Positions 1 through 5,328 of a stretch of 5,328 nucleotides of DNA are shown piece by piece. The DNA is taken from positions 1 through 5,328 of the forward strand of contig JANXZD010000204.1 in the NCBI GenBank assembly GCA_025355705.1, given 5' to 3'. Below the pieces are notes generated by a model, which saw only the letters and a program-made list of their open reading frames with translations, did no database searches and had not been told where the DNA came from. Source of the DNA: Bacteroidota bacterium (GTDB lineage Bacteria > Bacteroidota > Ignavibacteria > UBA10030 > UBA8401). Position 1 is the stretch's first letter. Every line of letters starts with the position of its first letter. A program made the position numbers and the translations under genes.

Positions 1-541
1 GTGAAGAAAGATGCAGGCCATCTTCGATTGTGCGATAGTTGAAACCGATTTCCGTTTCCCGAATAAGCGATTCTATTTTTTTTATATCGTGAGTAGGTTC
101 TTCCGTTGTAGCATTTGGTAGATCTGATAAACGCAGAAAAAAAACATCATCATTGTCCTGTACCAGCGATATGATCTTCAACGCTTGAGTTTGAGCCTGT
201 GTTAAAAACTTCCCGCGTTCGTTGTTCAATTCCATACTAGCCGAATTATCCAAGAGAATGACAATCGTTGATTTTGCGCGTGTTGAAAGCGAGCCAAAAC
301 TTCCTTTTAATGCAGGACGAGAAAAAGCGAGAACAATGAGAAGGATCAATAATGTGCGCAAGGCAAGCAACAGCCATTGCCGTACTTTGATCTTTCTCAT
401 TTTATTCTTTTGTAGCTCTTTAAGGAATTTCAGCGTGCTAAATTCAATCGTGTTGAGCTTGCGAATGTTAAACAGATGAATGAGGATCGGTATTGCTGCC
501 GCTGCAAGTCCGAACAGAACGAAAGGGTTAAGAAAGGTCAT
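1..541 (-). CDS. BatA-like protein, two N-terminal membrane segments plus VWA domain (partial, C-terminus outside window)
   Basis: The reverse strand from the ATG at 541-539 stays open for 180 codons to the left edge, so this is the N-terminal part of a longer protein. It begins MTFLNPFVLFGLAAAAIPIL, followed by IHLFNIRKLNTIEF. This is the typical start of the 'aerotolerance regulator N-terminal' (BatA, double-anchor) domain. Membrane segment 1 covers about residues 6-23 and segment 2 about 56-74 (WLLLALRTLLILLIVLAF), followed by the usual SRPAL. A von Willebrand A domain starts near residue 92, with the metal-binding MIDAS motif D98-N-S100-A-S102 intact. Family members are inner-membrane proteins often found with MoxR ATPases and DUF58 proteins; their exact role is poorly known (envelope stress, chaperone-like complex assembly). 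The family-typical N-terminus fixes the start, although no clear Shine-Dalgarno sequence precedes it. The upstream gene on this strand ends 85 bp away and is not a usual bat-operon member. The family is confident; the precise subfamily cannot be decided from the fragment. Confidence 0.9.
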   Translation of the reverse strand, partial: MTFLNPFVLFGLAAAAIPILIHLFNIRKLNTIEFSTLKFLKELQKNKMRKIKVRQWLLLALRTLLILLIVLAFSRPALKGSFGSLSTRAKSTIVILLDNSASMELNNERGKFLTQAQTQALKIISLVQDNDDVFFLRLSDLPNATTEEPTHDIKKIESLIRETEIGFNYRTIEDGLHLSS

Positions 542-549
542 TGAAAATT

Positions 550-626
550 GTTGCTGACAAAATACCAAATAGTAGAGGAATATTATTTTCTCCTCTAATA
601 TACTTTAATGGTATTTTGAATACAAC
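550..626 (-). repeat. Nested inverted repeat filling the spacer before the BatA-like gene (possible RNA hairpin or terminator)
   Basis: Three paired segments share one axis. GTTG (550-553) pairs with CAAC (623-626). A perfect 10-bp arm CAAAATACCA (558-567) pairs with TGGTATTTTG (609-618). A 7-bp arm TAGAGGA (573-579) pairs with TCCTCTA (591-597) around an 11-nt loop. The outer two arms are separated by 4 unpaired bases on each side. In the minus-strand transcript the hairpin begins directly after the stop codon of the 312-residue gene (629-627) and ends 8 nt before the BatA-like ATG. There is no long U-run after it, so a classic intrinsic terminator is not shown. A weak terminator, an RNA-processing or stability element, or a structure controlling downstream translation are all possible. 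The inverted repeats are certain; the function is inferred. Confidence 0.55.
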
Positions 627-1565
627 TTACATTCGTGATTCCAGAAACGCCTTCCATTTTGTAAAATCGTACATCGAACCGCGATTTCCGAAGTTCTTTT
701 GCAGAATGGAACAAATTGCAATTGCAGCGGGTAGATTCTGCGAATTTTGAAGGATACCCAGTAATTCATTCTCATGGTCTCGGGTTAGATTTTGGTCCCA
801 CAACATTGTAAGGATTTGATGAACCTGCGGAAGTGTAGCGCTTGGTGAATTGAGCACGTAGATCAATTCGACAATCGAAAGAGATTCAGTAGAAGTTATT
901 TGTCCACCCCTGGTAACCGAAAGGTCACCAAGTGTGATATTTTGTCTTTTCGGTTCGGCAAGAATTGAATAATAATTCTTCAATTCCTTTAATTTGTTTT
1001 CGGCAAACGCCCCTTTTGCTCCGCCTCTATTAACTGTTTTTACTAATTCTTCAAACGCAGCTTTTGATCCATTTCGAGCCAAGCCTTCCAGCGCAAAGAC
1101 ATCGATATATCCCCGGCTTAAGGAAAGTTCTGAAGAAACCTGAGTCAAATTCTTTTCAACTGTTTGTTGAATTGGGACAAACAGTGATTTTGTAGTTTCT
1201 CGATTCTTTGCCTCGAAAAGAGCAAACTCTTTAGTCACCGCTGATTTTACGCTAGACTCGGTAGTATTGAGTATGAAAAATATATTTCCAATCAATAGAA
1301 TTACAACAAGAGAAAGAAAGCCAATAATCAATCTATTAGCTTTTTTTCGGTCATTTCGTTCTCTAAAGATTACATCTCGAAGTTCAGAATTTACAGTAGT
1401 AACTTGGCGGTCAAATTCTTCGCGTAAATCGACACCAAATTGATTGAATTTTTGATCTAAAATCGTTTTTAGGAAAAGTTCCGCTTTTTGTAACTTTGCC
1501 GGTAGACCAGAGGAAGTACGCTCTGTCTCTGATTTTGATATCGATTTAGATTTTCTTTTTAACAT
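627..1565 (-). CDS. Single-pass membrane protein of unknown function, 312 aa
   Basis: I do not recognise this family. The N-terminus (1-76) is very basic and probably coiled, with K/R/S-rich residues 1-20 and RERNDRKKANR at 68-78. A single hydrophobic segment follows at about 79-99 (LIIGFLSLVVILLIGNIFFIL). The positive-inside rule puts the N-terminus in the cytoplasm and the remaining ~210 residues outside it. The outer part starts with a likely coiled coil (about 103-150). It continues with helix pairs that loosely resemble HEAT/ARM-type repeats (ALEGLARNGSKAAFEELVKT near 158-177, and about 228-292). There are no catalytic motifs. The ATG at 1565-1563 follows a good promoter at 1610-1638; ribosome-binding sequence is weak. 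The gene is read in the same direction as the BatA-like gene downstream, 85 bp away across a nested inverted repeat. A scaffold or partner role at the membrane is possible but only a guess. Confidence 0.82.
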   Translation of the reverse strand: MLKRKSKSISKSETERTSSGLPAKLQKAELFLKTILDQKFNQFGVDLREEFDRQVTTVNSELRDVIFRERNDRKKANRLIIGFLSLVVILLIGNIFFILNTTESSVKSAVTKEFALFEAKNRETTKSLFVPIQQTVEKNLTQVSSELSLSRGYIDVFALEGLARNGSKAAFEELVKTVNRGGAKGAFAENKLKELKNYYSILAEPKRQNITLGDLSVTRGGQITSTESLSIVELIYVLNSPSATLPQVHQILTMLWDQNLTRDHENELLGILQNSQNLPAAIAICSILQKNFGNRGSMYDFTKWKAFLESRM

Positions 1566-1609
1566 AACTTCACACCGTTAATGAGAATCTATATTGCTAC
1601 ATTTGCCAC

Positions 1610-1638
1610 AATATAGTATAGAATAAAACCTATATCAA
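1610..1638 (-). promoter_or_regulatory. Sigma70-like promoter for the 312-aa membrane protein
   Basis: Read on the minus strand, TTGATA (1638-1633, five of six matches to TTGACA) is followed after exactly 17 bp by TATATT (1615-1610, five of six matches to TATAAT). Transcription would start near 1603 and give a leader of about 38 nt. The position and direction suit the gene starting at 1565. In an AT-rich region some chance matches are expected, and FCB-group bacteria often use a divergent promoter consensus, so this stays a prediction. Confidence 0.45.
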
Positions 1639-1660
1639 TTAAAACTGTGATATTTTAGAT

Positions 1661-1677
1661 ATGGAAATATTTTTCAT
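1661..1677. repeat. 17-bp near-perfect palindrome between divergent promoters (candidate operator)
   Basis: The sequence ATGGAAATATTTTTCAT reads almost the same on both strands: arms ATGGAAA and TTTTCAT pair except for one G/T position. It lies between the -35 elements of the two promoter candidates, where a dimeric regulator could affect both. The neighbouring helix-turn-helix protein is an obvious candidate ligand, but binding is only inferred, and AT-rich palindromes arise easily by chance. Confidence 0.3.
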
Positions 1678-1705
1678 TGTAACCATACAGAACAGAAGCT
1701 TTAAT
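1677..1705 (+). promoter_or_regulatory. Candidate promoter for the helix-turn-helix gene
   Basis: TTGTAA (1677-1682, four of six matches to the -35 consensus) and TTTAAT (1700-1705, five of six matches to the -10 consensus) are separated by 17 bp. Transcription would start near 1712, leaving a leader of about 85-115 nt depending on the start codon chosen. It is weaker than the opposing promoter. Confidence 0.3.
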
Positions 1706-1825
1706 GGTGTCGTCTTATTAGAATACTCTAACAACCCTTTTATTATGAACAACTTATACCGACTTTATATCCTGATAAAACGATAAGTTCGAATAAGAGT
1801 GAAAAACGTTGGATTTTTGCCATTT

Positions 1826-2083
1826 ATGAATCAAGAACTAAAATATTATACTATTGAAGAAATTGCCGAATCGCTTGGAGTGAATGCTGCTTCAGTACAT
1901 CGTTGGACAGATTCAGGGAAATTACAATATTCCAGCATAGAAGAAGGGATTAAAAAATTCAGCACTGGCAATCTATCCGAATTCGCAACGAAATATAATA
2001 TCTCCATGAAATTCCTTGATTCTGCAAACCACCGTTTTATACGATCAATTAAAAAAAACTTAGCGATCGCCGGAGCAAAATAG
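1826..2083 (+). CDS. Small helix-turn-helix (excisionase/MerR-type, HTH_17-like) DNA-binding protein
   Basis: The protein is about 85 residues from the ATG at 1826; a GTG at 1799 in the same frame would add MKNVGFLPF. I prefer the ATG because YYTIEEIAESLGVNAASVHR then sits close to the N-terminus, as is usual in this fold. Neither start has a good Shine-Dalgarno sequence. The helix-turn-helix and short wing follow the excisionase/MerR pattern: 'TIEEIAESLGV...SVHRWTDSGKL', then the wing up to KKFSTGNLSEFATKYNI, matching the 'rrf.redLeeFl..hni' consensus. A short basic tail (IRSIKKNLAIAGAK) follows. There is no ligand-binding or receiver domain, although in related bacteria this type of head is often fused to a response-regulator receiver. 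It may act as a transcription regulator for the divergent gene or the downstream sensory operon, or be a phage-type excisionase; no integrase is in view. The fold is fairly sure, the role unknown. Confidence 0.75.
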   Translation: MNQELKYYTIEEIAESLGVNAASVHRWTDSGKLQYSSIEEGIKKFSTGNLSEFATKYNISMKFLDSANHRFIRSIKKNLAIAGAK

Positions 2084-2406
2084 TTTTCCGCAATTCCCAC
2101 GCCTCGAAACAAGAAATTCAATAAATCGCCCTTACGGAACAATGCTTACAATACACGATCGGGTTTCAAATTCTCAGCTGGAAATAATTTTCAATTATAA
2201 AAGGACAACATAAAGACCTAAAGATGTTTTTTTGTACCGGGAAAGTGGCTCAAGTTGCTTATACGTTGGTGTTGAACTCTATGGACACAAACAAAATATC
2301 ACGATTTCGAAGAATATTCATTTAGGATTATTTTCCATTCATCATTGTATAAATATTCATCGTTGTTCCTTGCATTTCCAATGGCCTTCCTCTATTTTAT
2401 ATCATT
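2084..2406 (+). other. 323-bp intergenic region upstream of the sensory operon, no convincing gene
   Basis: No reading frame here shows family resemblance or a good ribosome-binding site. A 33-codon frame (2224-2325, ATG to TAG) and a TTG-started frame (2232-2423) that runs into the next gene are probably chance. There is no clear intrinsic terminator after the helix-turn-helix gene; only a weak CGG/CCG plus AAAA/TTTT pairing at about 2071-2090 is seen, and the T7 run at 2227-2233 has no hairpin before it. The right third is AT-rich and carries direct repeats at 2337-2366. A TATAAA at 2348-2353 could be a -10 element but has no matching -35. The region most likely holds the promoter and operator of the downstream operon. 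Confidence 0.5.
2337..2366 (+). repeat. Pair of 12-bp direct repeats, candidate operator of the sensory operon
   Basis: ATTCATCATTGT (2337-2348) and ATTCATCGTTGT (2355-2366) differ at one base and start 18 bp apart. A further partial copy, ATTCAT, is at 2316-2321. A longer match AATATTCAT occurs at 2313-2321 and 2352-2360. The pair lies 41-70 bp before the start codon of the solute-binding protein, overlapping the only TATAAA-like element. Tandem direct repeats are typical binding sites of many response regulators, so autoregulation by the operon's own regulator is possible. In AT-rich DNA chance cannot be ruled out. Confidence 0.35.
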
Positions 2407-3726
2407 ATGAAGAACTTCGGTAAACTATTTTGGTCGGCAGCGGGTGTTATCGGTACAATCCTTATTGTCTATTTCATATCGACAGAGGTTGGAAATCAAT
2501 CGTTTATGTTTCAGGAGAACGATGTGCAAAAAGTCTATTTTGCCGATCACATTTCTCCGGCGCATCAGGCGGTTATCCAACGGTTCAATCAATTACACCA
2601 AGGACGCATTGAAGTAATTCCGGTAAATCTCCCATTCAGCAAATTCAGTACAAACGAACGAAAAGAATTATTAGCCCGTTCATTGCGCAGTAAAAGTGAT
2701 CGGCTCGATGTTTTTTCCGTCGATTATATTTGGACTGCACGATTTGCAAAATGGTGTGAACCCCTGGACAATTATTTTTCAGAAAAAGATAAAGCGAATA
2801 TCCTTTCGCCGACCCTTCAGTCGTGTTTAAGCGAGAACAAATTGGTTGCCATGCCGCTCTATATCGACGTTGGAATGATGTATTACCGAAAAGATCTCCT
2901 TGCAAAACTTCCTGATGCGAAACAGATCGAAGAACGGCTGCAAAATTCAATAACATGGGAAGAATTGTTTGCATTGCAAAAACGTTTAGGAATGACAGAA
3001 CGGCCATTTTATATTTTTCAGGGAAATGATTATGAAGGATTGAACTGTAATTATTTTGAAATCCTTGCATCGCTTGACGAAAATTATTTTCGCGGGAATA
3101 AGATCAATTTAAATACTCCGACTGCGCGCCGTGCGCTGCAAATGCTTGTTGATTTCATTTATAAAAATAAAATATCACCTCCTATTGTAACGCAGTTCGA
3201 TGAAAATAAGAGTTATGAATATTGGCTTACCAACAATGCGATGTTTGTACGGGGATGGTCAAATTTTGTTGAAAATTATCGCATGCTCTATAACGATACG
3301 AGCAAATTTGAATATGTCGGGCGCGCATCACTGCCCCATTTTGCCGGGCACAAAGTAACATCGGTGTACGGCGGCTGGAATTTGATGGTCTCGAAATTTT
3401 CGACAAAGAAAGAAGCTGCGATCGAATTCATCCGTTTTCTTCAAACGGAAGAAGCAAAAAAAATCATGTTCGAACAGGGGGATTATATTCCGGTGAACCG
3501 AGATGTCTATGCTGATACGGTATACTTAAAGAAATTTCCCAAACTTGTCTTTTACCGCAAATTGATTGAACGTGGTTTTCATCGGCCGTTCCTTGTCGAT
3601 TATACAAAAATTGCCGATATCGTTTCTCATTACGTTCATCTTGCCCTTAAAAAAGAAATGACCGTTGATGAAGCATTGTCAAAAGCATCTTCGATGATTA
3701 ATTCCAATGAAGTGTTGATCAAATAA
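2407..3726 (+). CDS. Extracytoplasmic solute-binding protein, family 1 (sugar-binding type), probably membrane-anchored
   Basis: The 439-residue protein fits the size and motif order of family-1 (MalE-like) ABC solute-binding proteins. Visible landmarks are RLDVFSVDYIWTARFAKW (99-116), the lobe-crossing VAMPLYIDVGMMYYRKDLL (147-165), TWEELFALQKRL (183-194), YWLTNNAMFVRGWSNF (272-287), and the C-terminal GGWNLMVSKFSTKKEAAIEF (322-341) followed by a 'P-V-N-R-D-V-Y' segment (362-368). Family members bind sugars, oligosaccharides or similar solutes outside the membrane. The N-terminus has one hydrophobic stretch (about 8-25, WSAAGVIGTILIVYFIS) with no lipobox cysteine and no good A-x-A cleavage site, so it may stay as an anchor. 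The nearest cysteine is residue 117. No transporter genes adjoin it; a histidine kinase starts 18 bp downstream and a response regulator follows, so a sensing role is more likely than transport. No strong Shine-Dalgarno sequence precedes the ATG, and no upstream in-frame start is near. The ligand cannot be told from sequence. Confidence 0.88.
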   Translation: MKNFGKLFWSAAGVIGTILIVYFISTEVGNQSFMFQENDVQKVYFADHISPAHQAVIQRFNQLHQGRIEVIPVNLPFSKFSTNERKELLARSLRSKSDRLDVFSVDYIWTARFAKWCEPLDNYFSEKDKANILSPTLQSCLSENKLVAMPLYIDVGMMYYRKDLLAKLPDAKQIEERLQNSITWEELFALQKRLGMTERPFYIFQGNDYEGLNCNYFEILASLDENYFRGNKINLNTPTARRALQMLVDFIYKNKISPPIVTQFDENKSYEYWLTNNAMFVRGWSNFVENYRMLYNDTSKFEYVGRASLPHFAGHKVTSVYGGWNLMVSKFSTKKEAAIEFIRFLQTEEAKKIMFEQGDYIPVNRDVYADTVYLKKFPKLVFYRKLIERGFHRPFLVDYTKIADIVSHYVHLALKKEMTVDEALSKASSMINSNEVLIK

Positions 3727-3734
3727 CTTCAACT

Positions 3735-3740
3735 GAAGAG
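3735..3740 (+). promoter_or_regulatory. Ribosome-binding site of the histidine kinase gene
   Basis: GAAGAG lies 4 nt before the ATG at 3745, in the 18-nt gap after the stop codon of the binding-protein gene. An out-of-frame ATG at 3741 opens only a six-codon frame, so 3745 is the real start. Confidence 0.45.
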
Positions 3741-3744
3741 ATGT

Positions 3745-5244
3745 ATGACGAACCCATTTAAGAAAATATGGTTTAGTGCACGGCAGTATCGGTTTGAAAT
3801 ACGGCATTTAACGGTTCTATTCTTTGTGTTGATCGTTTTTCAAACAGTGATATCCTTCGTACATAAAATATCCCTGCAAAAAATCCTTTTCAGAACACAG
3901 GAATGGTATCAGCAGGATTCTGCTGAACGTTTAGCGAATCTTACGACAACGTCGCTCGAGCTGTTACTGGAAGCAAAATCAAAAAATCAAACCTTGCCCC
4001 AGCCGGAAATCAACAAGATCGTCGGAAATTTAAATATTATTCTCAGCCAACAATATTTGCATCAAAATGTCCAAGAAATTTGTCTGTTAGTGAAGATTGA
4101 TTCTGCGATCATTGCAATTGATGATGGACAGGCGTTGTACTCATATATCTTCGGAGGTTTGAAAAATATTCCAGCGTCTCAATGGAATCACTCAGAAGCC
4201 ATTTCCATGTACACGTTAATTCGTGAAGAGTTTCGTTCGCGCGAACGGATCCAAACAATTGTTGCTGATAAACAGATCTTTCATATTTTTGTTCCATTTG
4301 TTCCGCGCGGGGAGTTTGCCGGTGCAATCTATATGAAAAACAAACCAGATTTCACTGTCATTACCAACGAGATGATTTCAACTTATGATGAAACAGCAAT
4401 AACCTATACCGCTCTTATATTTTTCGGATTGCTTGCAATGTTCTTTATCTCGACATATACATTGCGGGAACGAAACCGCGCGCAGGAACTATTGTTTGAA
4501 GAACAAAAACGTCATCTTGCAGAACAGATCAACATTCAAAACGAATTGCTTTTCACGAAACGTATTTATCACACGCACCATAAAGCGGAAAAAATTATGG
4601 GATTTATCAAAGAAGATATGCGCGTGCTGACAGAGAGTAATATTGATCTGATAAAAAGAAGGATTACGAAGTATGCTAATTTTATTGCCCGTGTTATCTA
4701 CGACATGAAGTGGTATGACCCTCCGGTACAGACAATTCGCAGTCAGATTTTTAAGACCGATGTGAATCAAGTCCTTACATTTCTTGTGGAGCATGTGTTC
4801 AAACGTATTTCATCTGCCAGTGATATGGTCCGTTATACATTGGAGTTAGACGAGAATCTTCCGATTATCAATATTAATGAATATGTTATTTGGGAAGTCT
4901 TTGAACCGATCATCCAAAACTGTATTGATCATGCCGGTAACAACGCGGTCGTTGTGACGATCAAGACCGAATTCAATGTTGCAACAGAAGAATATTTTGT
5001 TCGAATTATGGACAACGGCTCCGGTATCGAACCATGGCTTTTGGAAAAGAGCGACGATGGATTAAAACGAATATTTTTAGAACATACTTCAACAAAACGT
5101 GTTGGTAACGAAAAACATTCGGGATATGGATGCTATATCGCATACGAAATCACCAGGCAGCGATTGGGCTGGGACCTTGATGTTGAGAATCTTCAGGGTG
5201 GAGGTTGTATGTTCACGTTCAGTATTCCAACAATGATGGTATAA
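3745..5244 (+). CDS. Membrane sensor histidine kinase with extracytoplasmic sensor region
   Basis: The 499-residue protein has membrane segments at about 22-40 and 218-238, enclosing an extracytoplasmic region of roughly 177 residues. The end of that region (QIFHIFVPFVPRGEFAGAIY, 177-196) resembles the last strands of a Cache/PAS-like sensor fold. A charged, probably coiled-coil linker (239-272) leads to the dimerisation helix. The likely phosphoacceptor segment is YHTHHKAEKIMGF (275-287), with His276, His278 and His279 as candidates; the usual H-[ED]-x-x-[NT]-P motif is absent. The ATPase domain is complete: N box EPIIQNCIDHA (387-397, Asn392), G1 box DNGSGI (423-428), F box IFLEHTSTK (443-451) and G2 box HSGYGCYIAYEI (458-469). 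It should autophosphorylate and pass phosphate to the response regulator that starts 2 bp downstream. The solute-binding protein just upstream probably supplies or modulates the signal. The kinase assignment is firm; signal and phosphoacceptor are inferred. Confidence 0.93.
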   Translation: MTNPFKKIWFSARQYRFEIRHLTVLFFVLIVFQTVISFVHKISLQKILFRTQEWYQQDSAERLANLTTTSLELLLEAKSKNQTLPQPEINKIVGNLNIILSQQYLHQNVQEICLLVKIDSAIIAIDDGQALYSYIFGGLKNIPASQWNHSEAISMYTLIREEFRSRERIQTIVADKQIFHIFVPFVPRGEFAGAIYMKNKPDFTVITNEMISTYDETAITYTALIFFGLLAMFFISTYTLRERNRAQELLFEEQKRHLAEQINIQNELLFTKRIYHTHHKAEKIMGFIKEDMRVLTESNIDLIKRRITKYANFIARVIYDMKWYDPPVQTIRSQIFKTDVNQVLTFLVEHVFKRISSASDMVRYTLELDENLPIININEYVIWEVFEPIIQNCIDHAGNNAVVVTIKTEFNVATEEYFVRIMDNGSGIEPWLLEKSDDGLKRIFLEHTSTKRVGNEKHSGYGCYIAYEITRQRLGWDLDVENLQGGGCMFTFSIPTMMV

Positions 5245-5246
5245 TT

Positions 5247-5328
5247 ATGTTTCCTGAAAAAGTGATCAATGTTTTATTGATCGAAGATGAAGAATTTGAT
5301 GTTCGCAGAGTGCGTAACACCGTAAAAC
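5247..5328 (+). CDS. Response regulator, receiver-domain N-terminus (partial, cut by window edge)
   Basis: The ATG at 5247 lies 2 bp after the kinase stop codon (5242-5244) and the frame is open for 27 codons to the end of the window. The peptide starts MFPEKVINVLLIEDEEFDVR, the first beta strand of a CheY-like receiver domain followed by the acidic pair Glu13-Asp14 that helps bind the magnesium ion. The phosphoacceptor aspartate and any output domain lie beyond the window. No separate Shine-Dalgarno sequence is evident, so translation is probably coupled to the kinase gene. It is the natural partner of the kinase. Whether it regulates transcription, makes a second messenger or is a stand-alone receiver cannot be seen. 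Confidence 0.85.
   Translation, partial: MFPEKVINVLLIEDEEFDVRRVRNTVK

Larger units (their letters stand above)
1566..1825. other. Divergent intergenic region
   Basis: This AT-rich gap separates the minus-strand membrane-protein gene from the plus-strand helix-turn-helix gene. It holds a promoter candidate facing each way and, between them, a near-perfect 17-bp palindrome (1661-1677). A smaller inverted repeat, TTAGA (1718-1722) with TCTAA (1727-1731), lies in the presumed leader of the helix-turn-helix gene. I see no further gene here. Confidence 0.6.

Noticed and set aside
222..479. Plus-strand 85-codon frame
   Set aside because: It is antisense to the BatA-like gene, whose reading frame has clear family motifs.
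558..618. Miniature inverted-repeat transposable element
   Set aside because: The 10-bp ends are perfect, but the flanking bases (ctga and aata) are not a target-site duplication and no second copy is in the window.
541..750. Plus-strand 69-codon frame
   Set aside because: It runs through the nested inverted repeat and into the antisense of the 312-residue gene, with no family resemblance.
2063..2070. GCGATCGC octamer (HIP1-like palindrome)
   Set aside because: Only one copy was noticed, inside the coding end of the helix-turn-helix gene; a repeat element would need many copies.
1846..2142. Minus-strand 98-codon frame
   Set aside because: It is the shadow of the helix-turn-helix gene, which has a recognisable fold on the other strand.
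2227..2233. Run of seven T as an intrinsic terminator of the helix-turn-helix gene
   Set aside because: No stable hairpin precedes it.
2232..2423. TTG-started 63-codon frame upstream of the binding-protein gene
   Set aside because: It has a poor start, low-complexity His/Ile/Ser-rich composition and overlaps the start of a well-supported gene in another frame.
2645..3070. Minus-strand 141-codon frame
   Set aside because: It is antisense to conserved motifs of the solute-binding protein.
4489..4794. Minus-strand 101-codon frame
   Set aside because: It is antisense to the kinase dimerisation region.

Overview
The window looks like a piece of a moderately AT-rich bacterial chromosome. A gene for a BatA-type protein (two N-terminal membrane segments plus a von Willebrand factor A domain), an excisionase/MerR-type mini-regulator, weak or missing Shine-Dalgarno sequences and the codon usage all suggest a member of the Bacteroidota/Chlorobiota/Ignavibacteriota (FCB) group. 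This is an inference from gene content, not a firm assignment.

Left part (1-1565, minus strand): the 5' 180 codons of a BatA-like protein run off the left edge. Upstream of it on the same strand is a 312-residue single-pass membrane protein of unknown function. The spacer between them (542-626) is almost filled by a nested inverted repeat. A good sigma70-like promoter for the 312-residue gene lies at 1610-1638.

Middle (1566-2406): a divergent intergenic region carries the minus-strand promoter, a near-perfect 17-bp palindrome and a weaker plus-strand promoter. A very small helix-turn-helix protein (about 85-94 aa) follows on the plus strand. Then comes a 323-bp stretch with no convincing gene; just before the next operon it holds a pair of 12-bp direct repeats.

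Right part (2407-5328, plus strand): a tight operon of (i) a family-1 solute-binding protein with an uncleaved-looking N-terminal membrane anchor, (ii) a two-transmembrane histidine kinase with an extracytoplasmic sensor region and an intact ATPase domain but an unusual phosphoacceptor region, and (iii) the first 27 codons of a response regulator. The gaps are 18 and 2 bp. No ABC permease or ATPase gene is visible on either side of the binding protein. The likeliest reading is therefore a three-component signalling system: the anchored binding protein recognises a solute (probably a sugar or oligosaccharide), presents it to the kinase, and the kinase phosphorylates the regulator. This operon is the most interesting item in the window.
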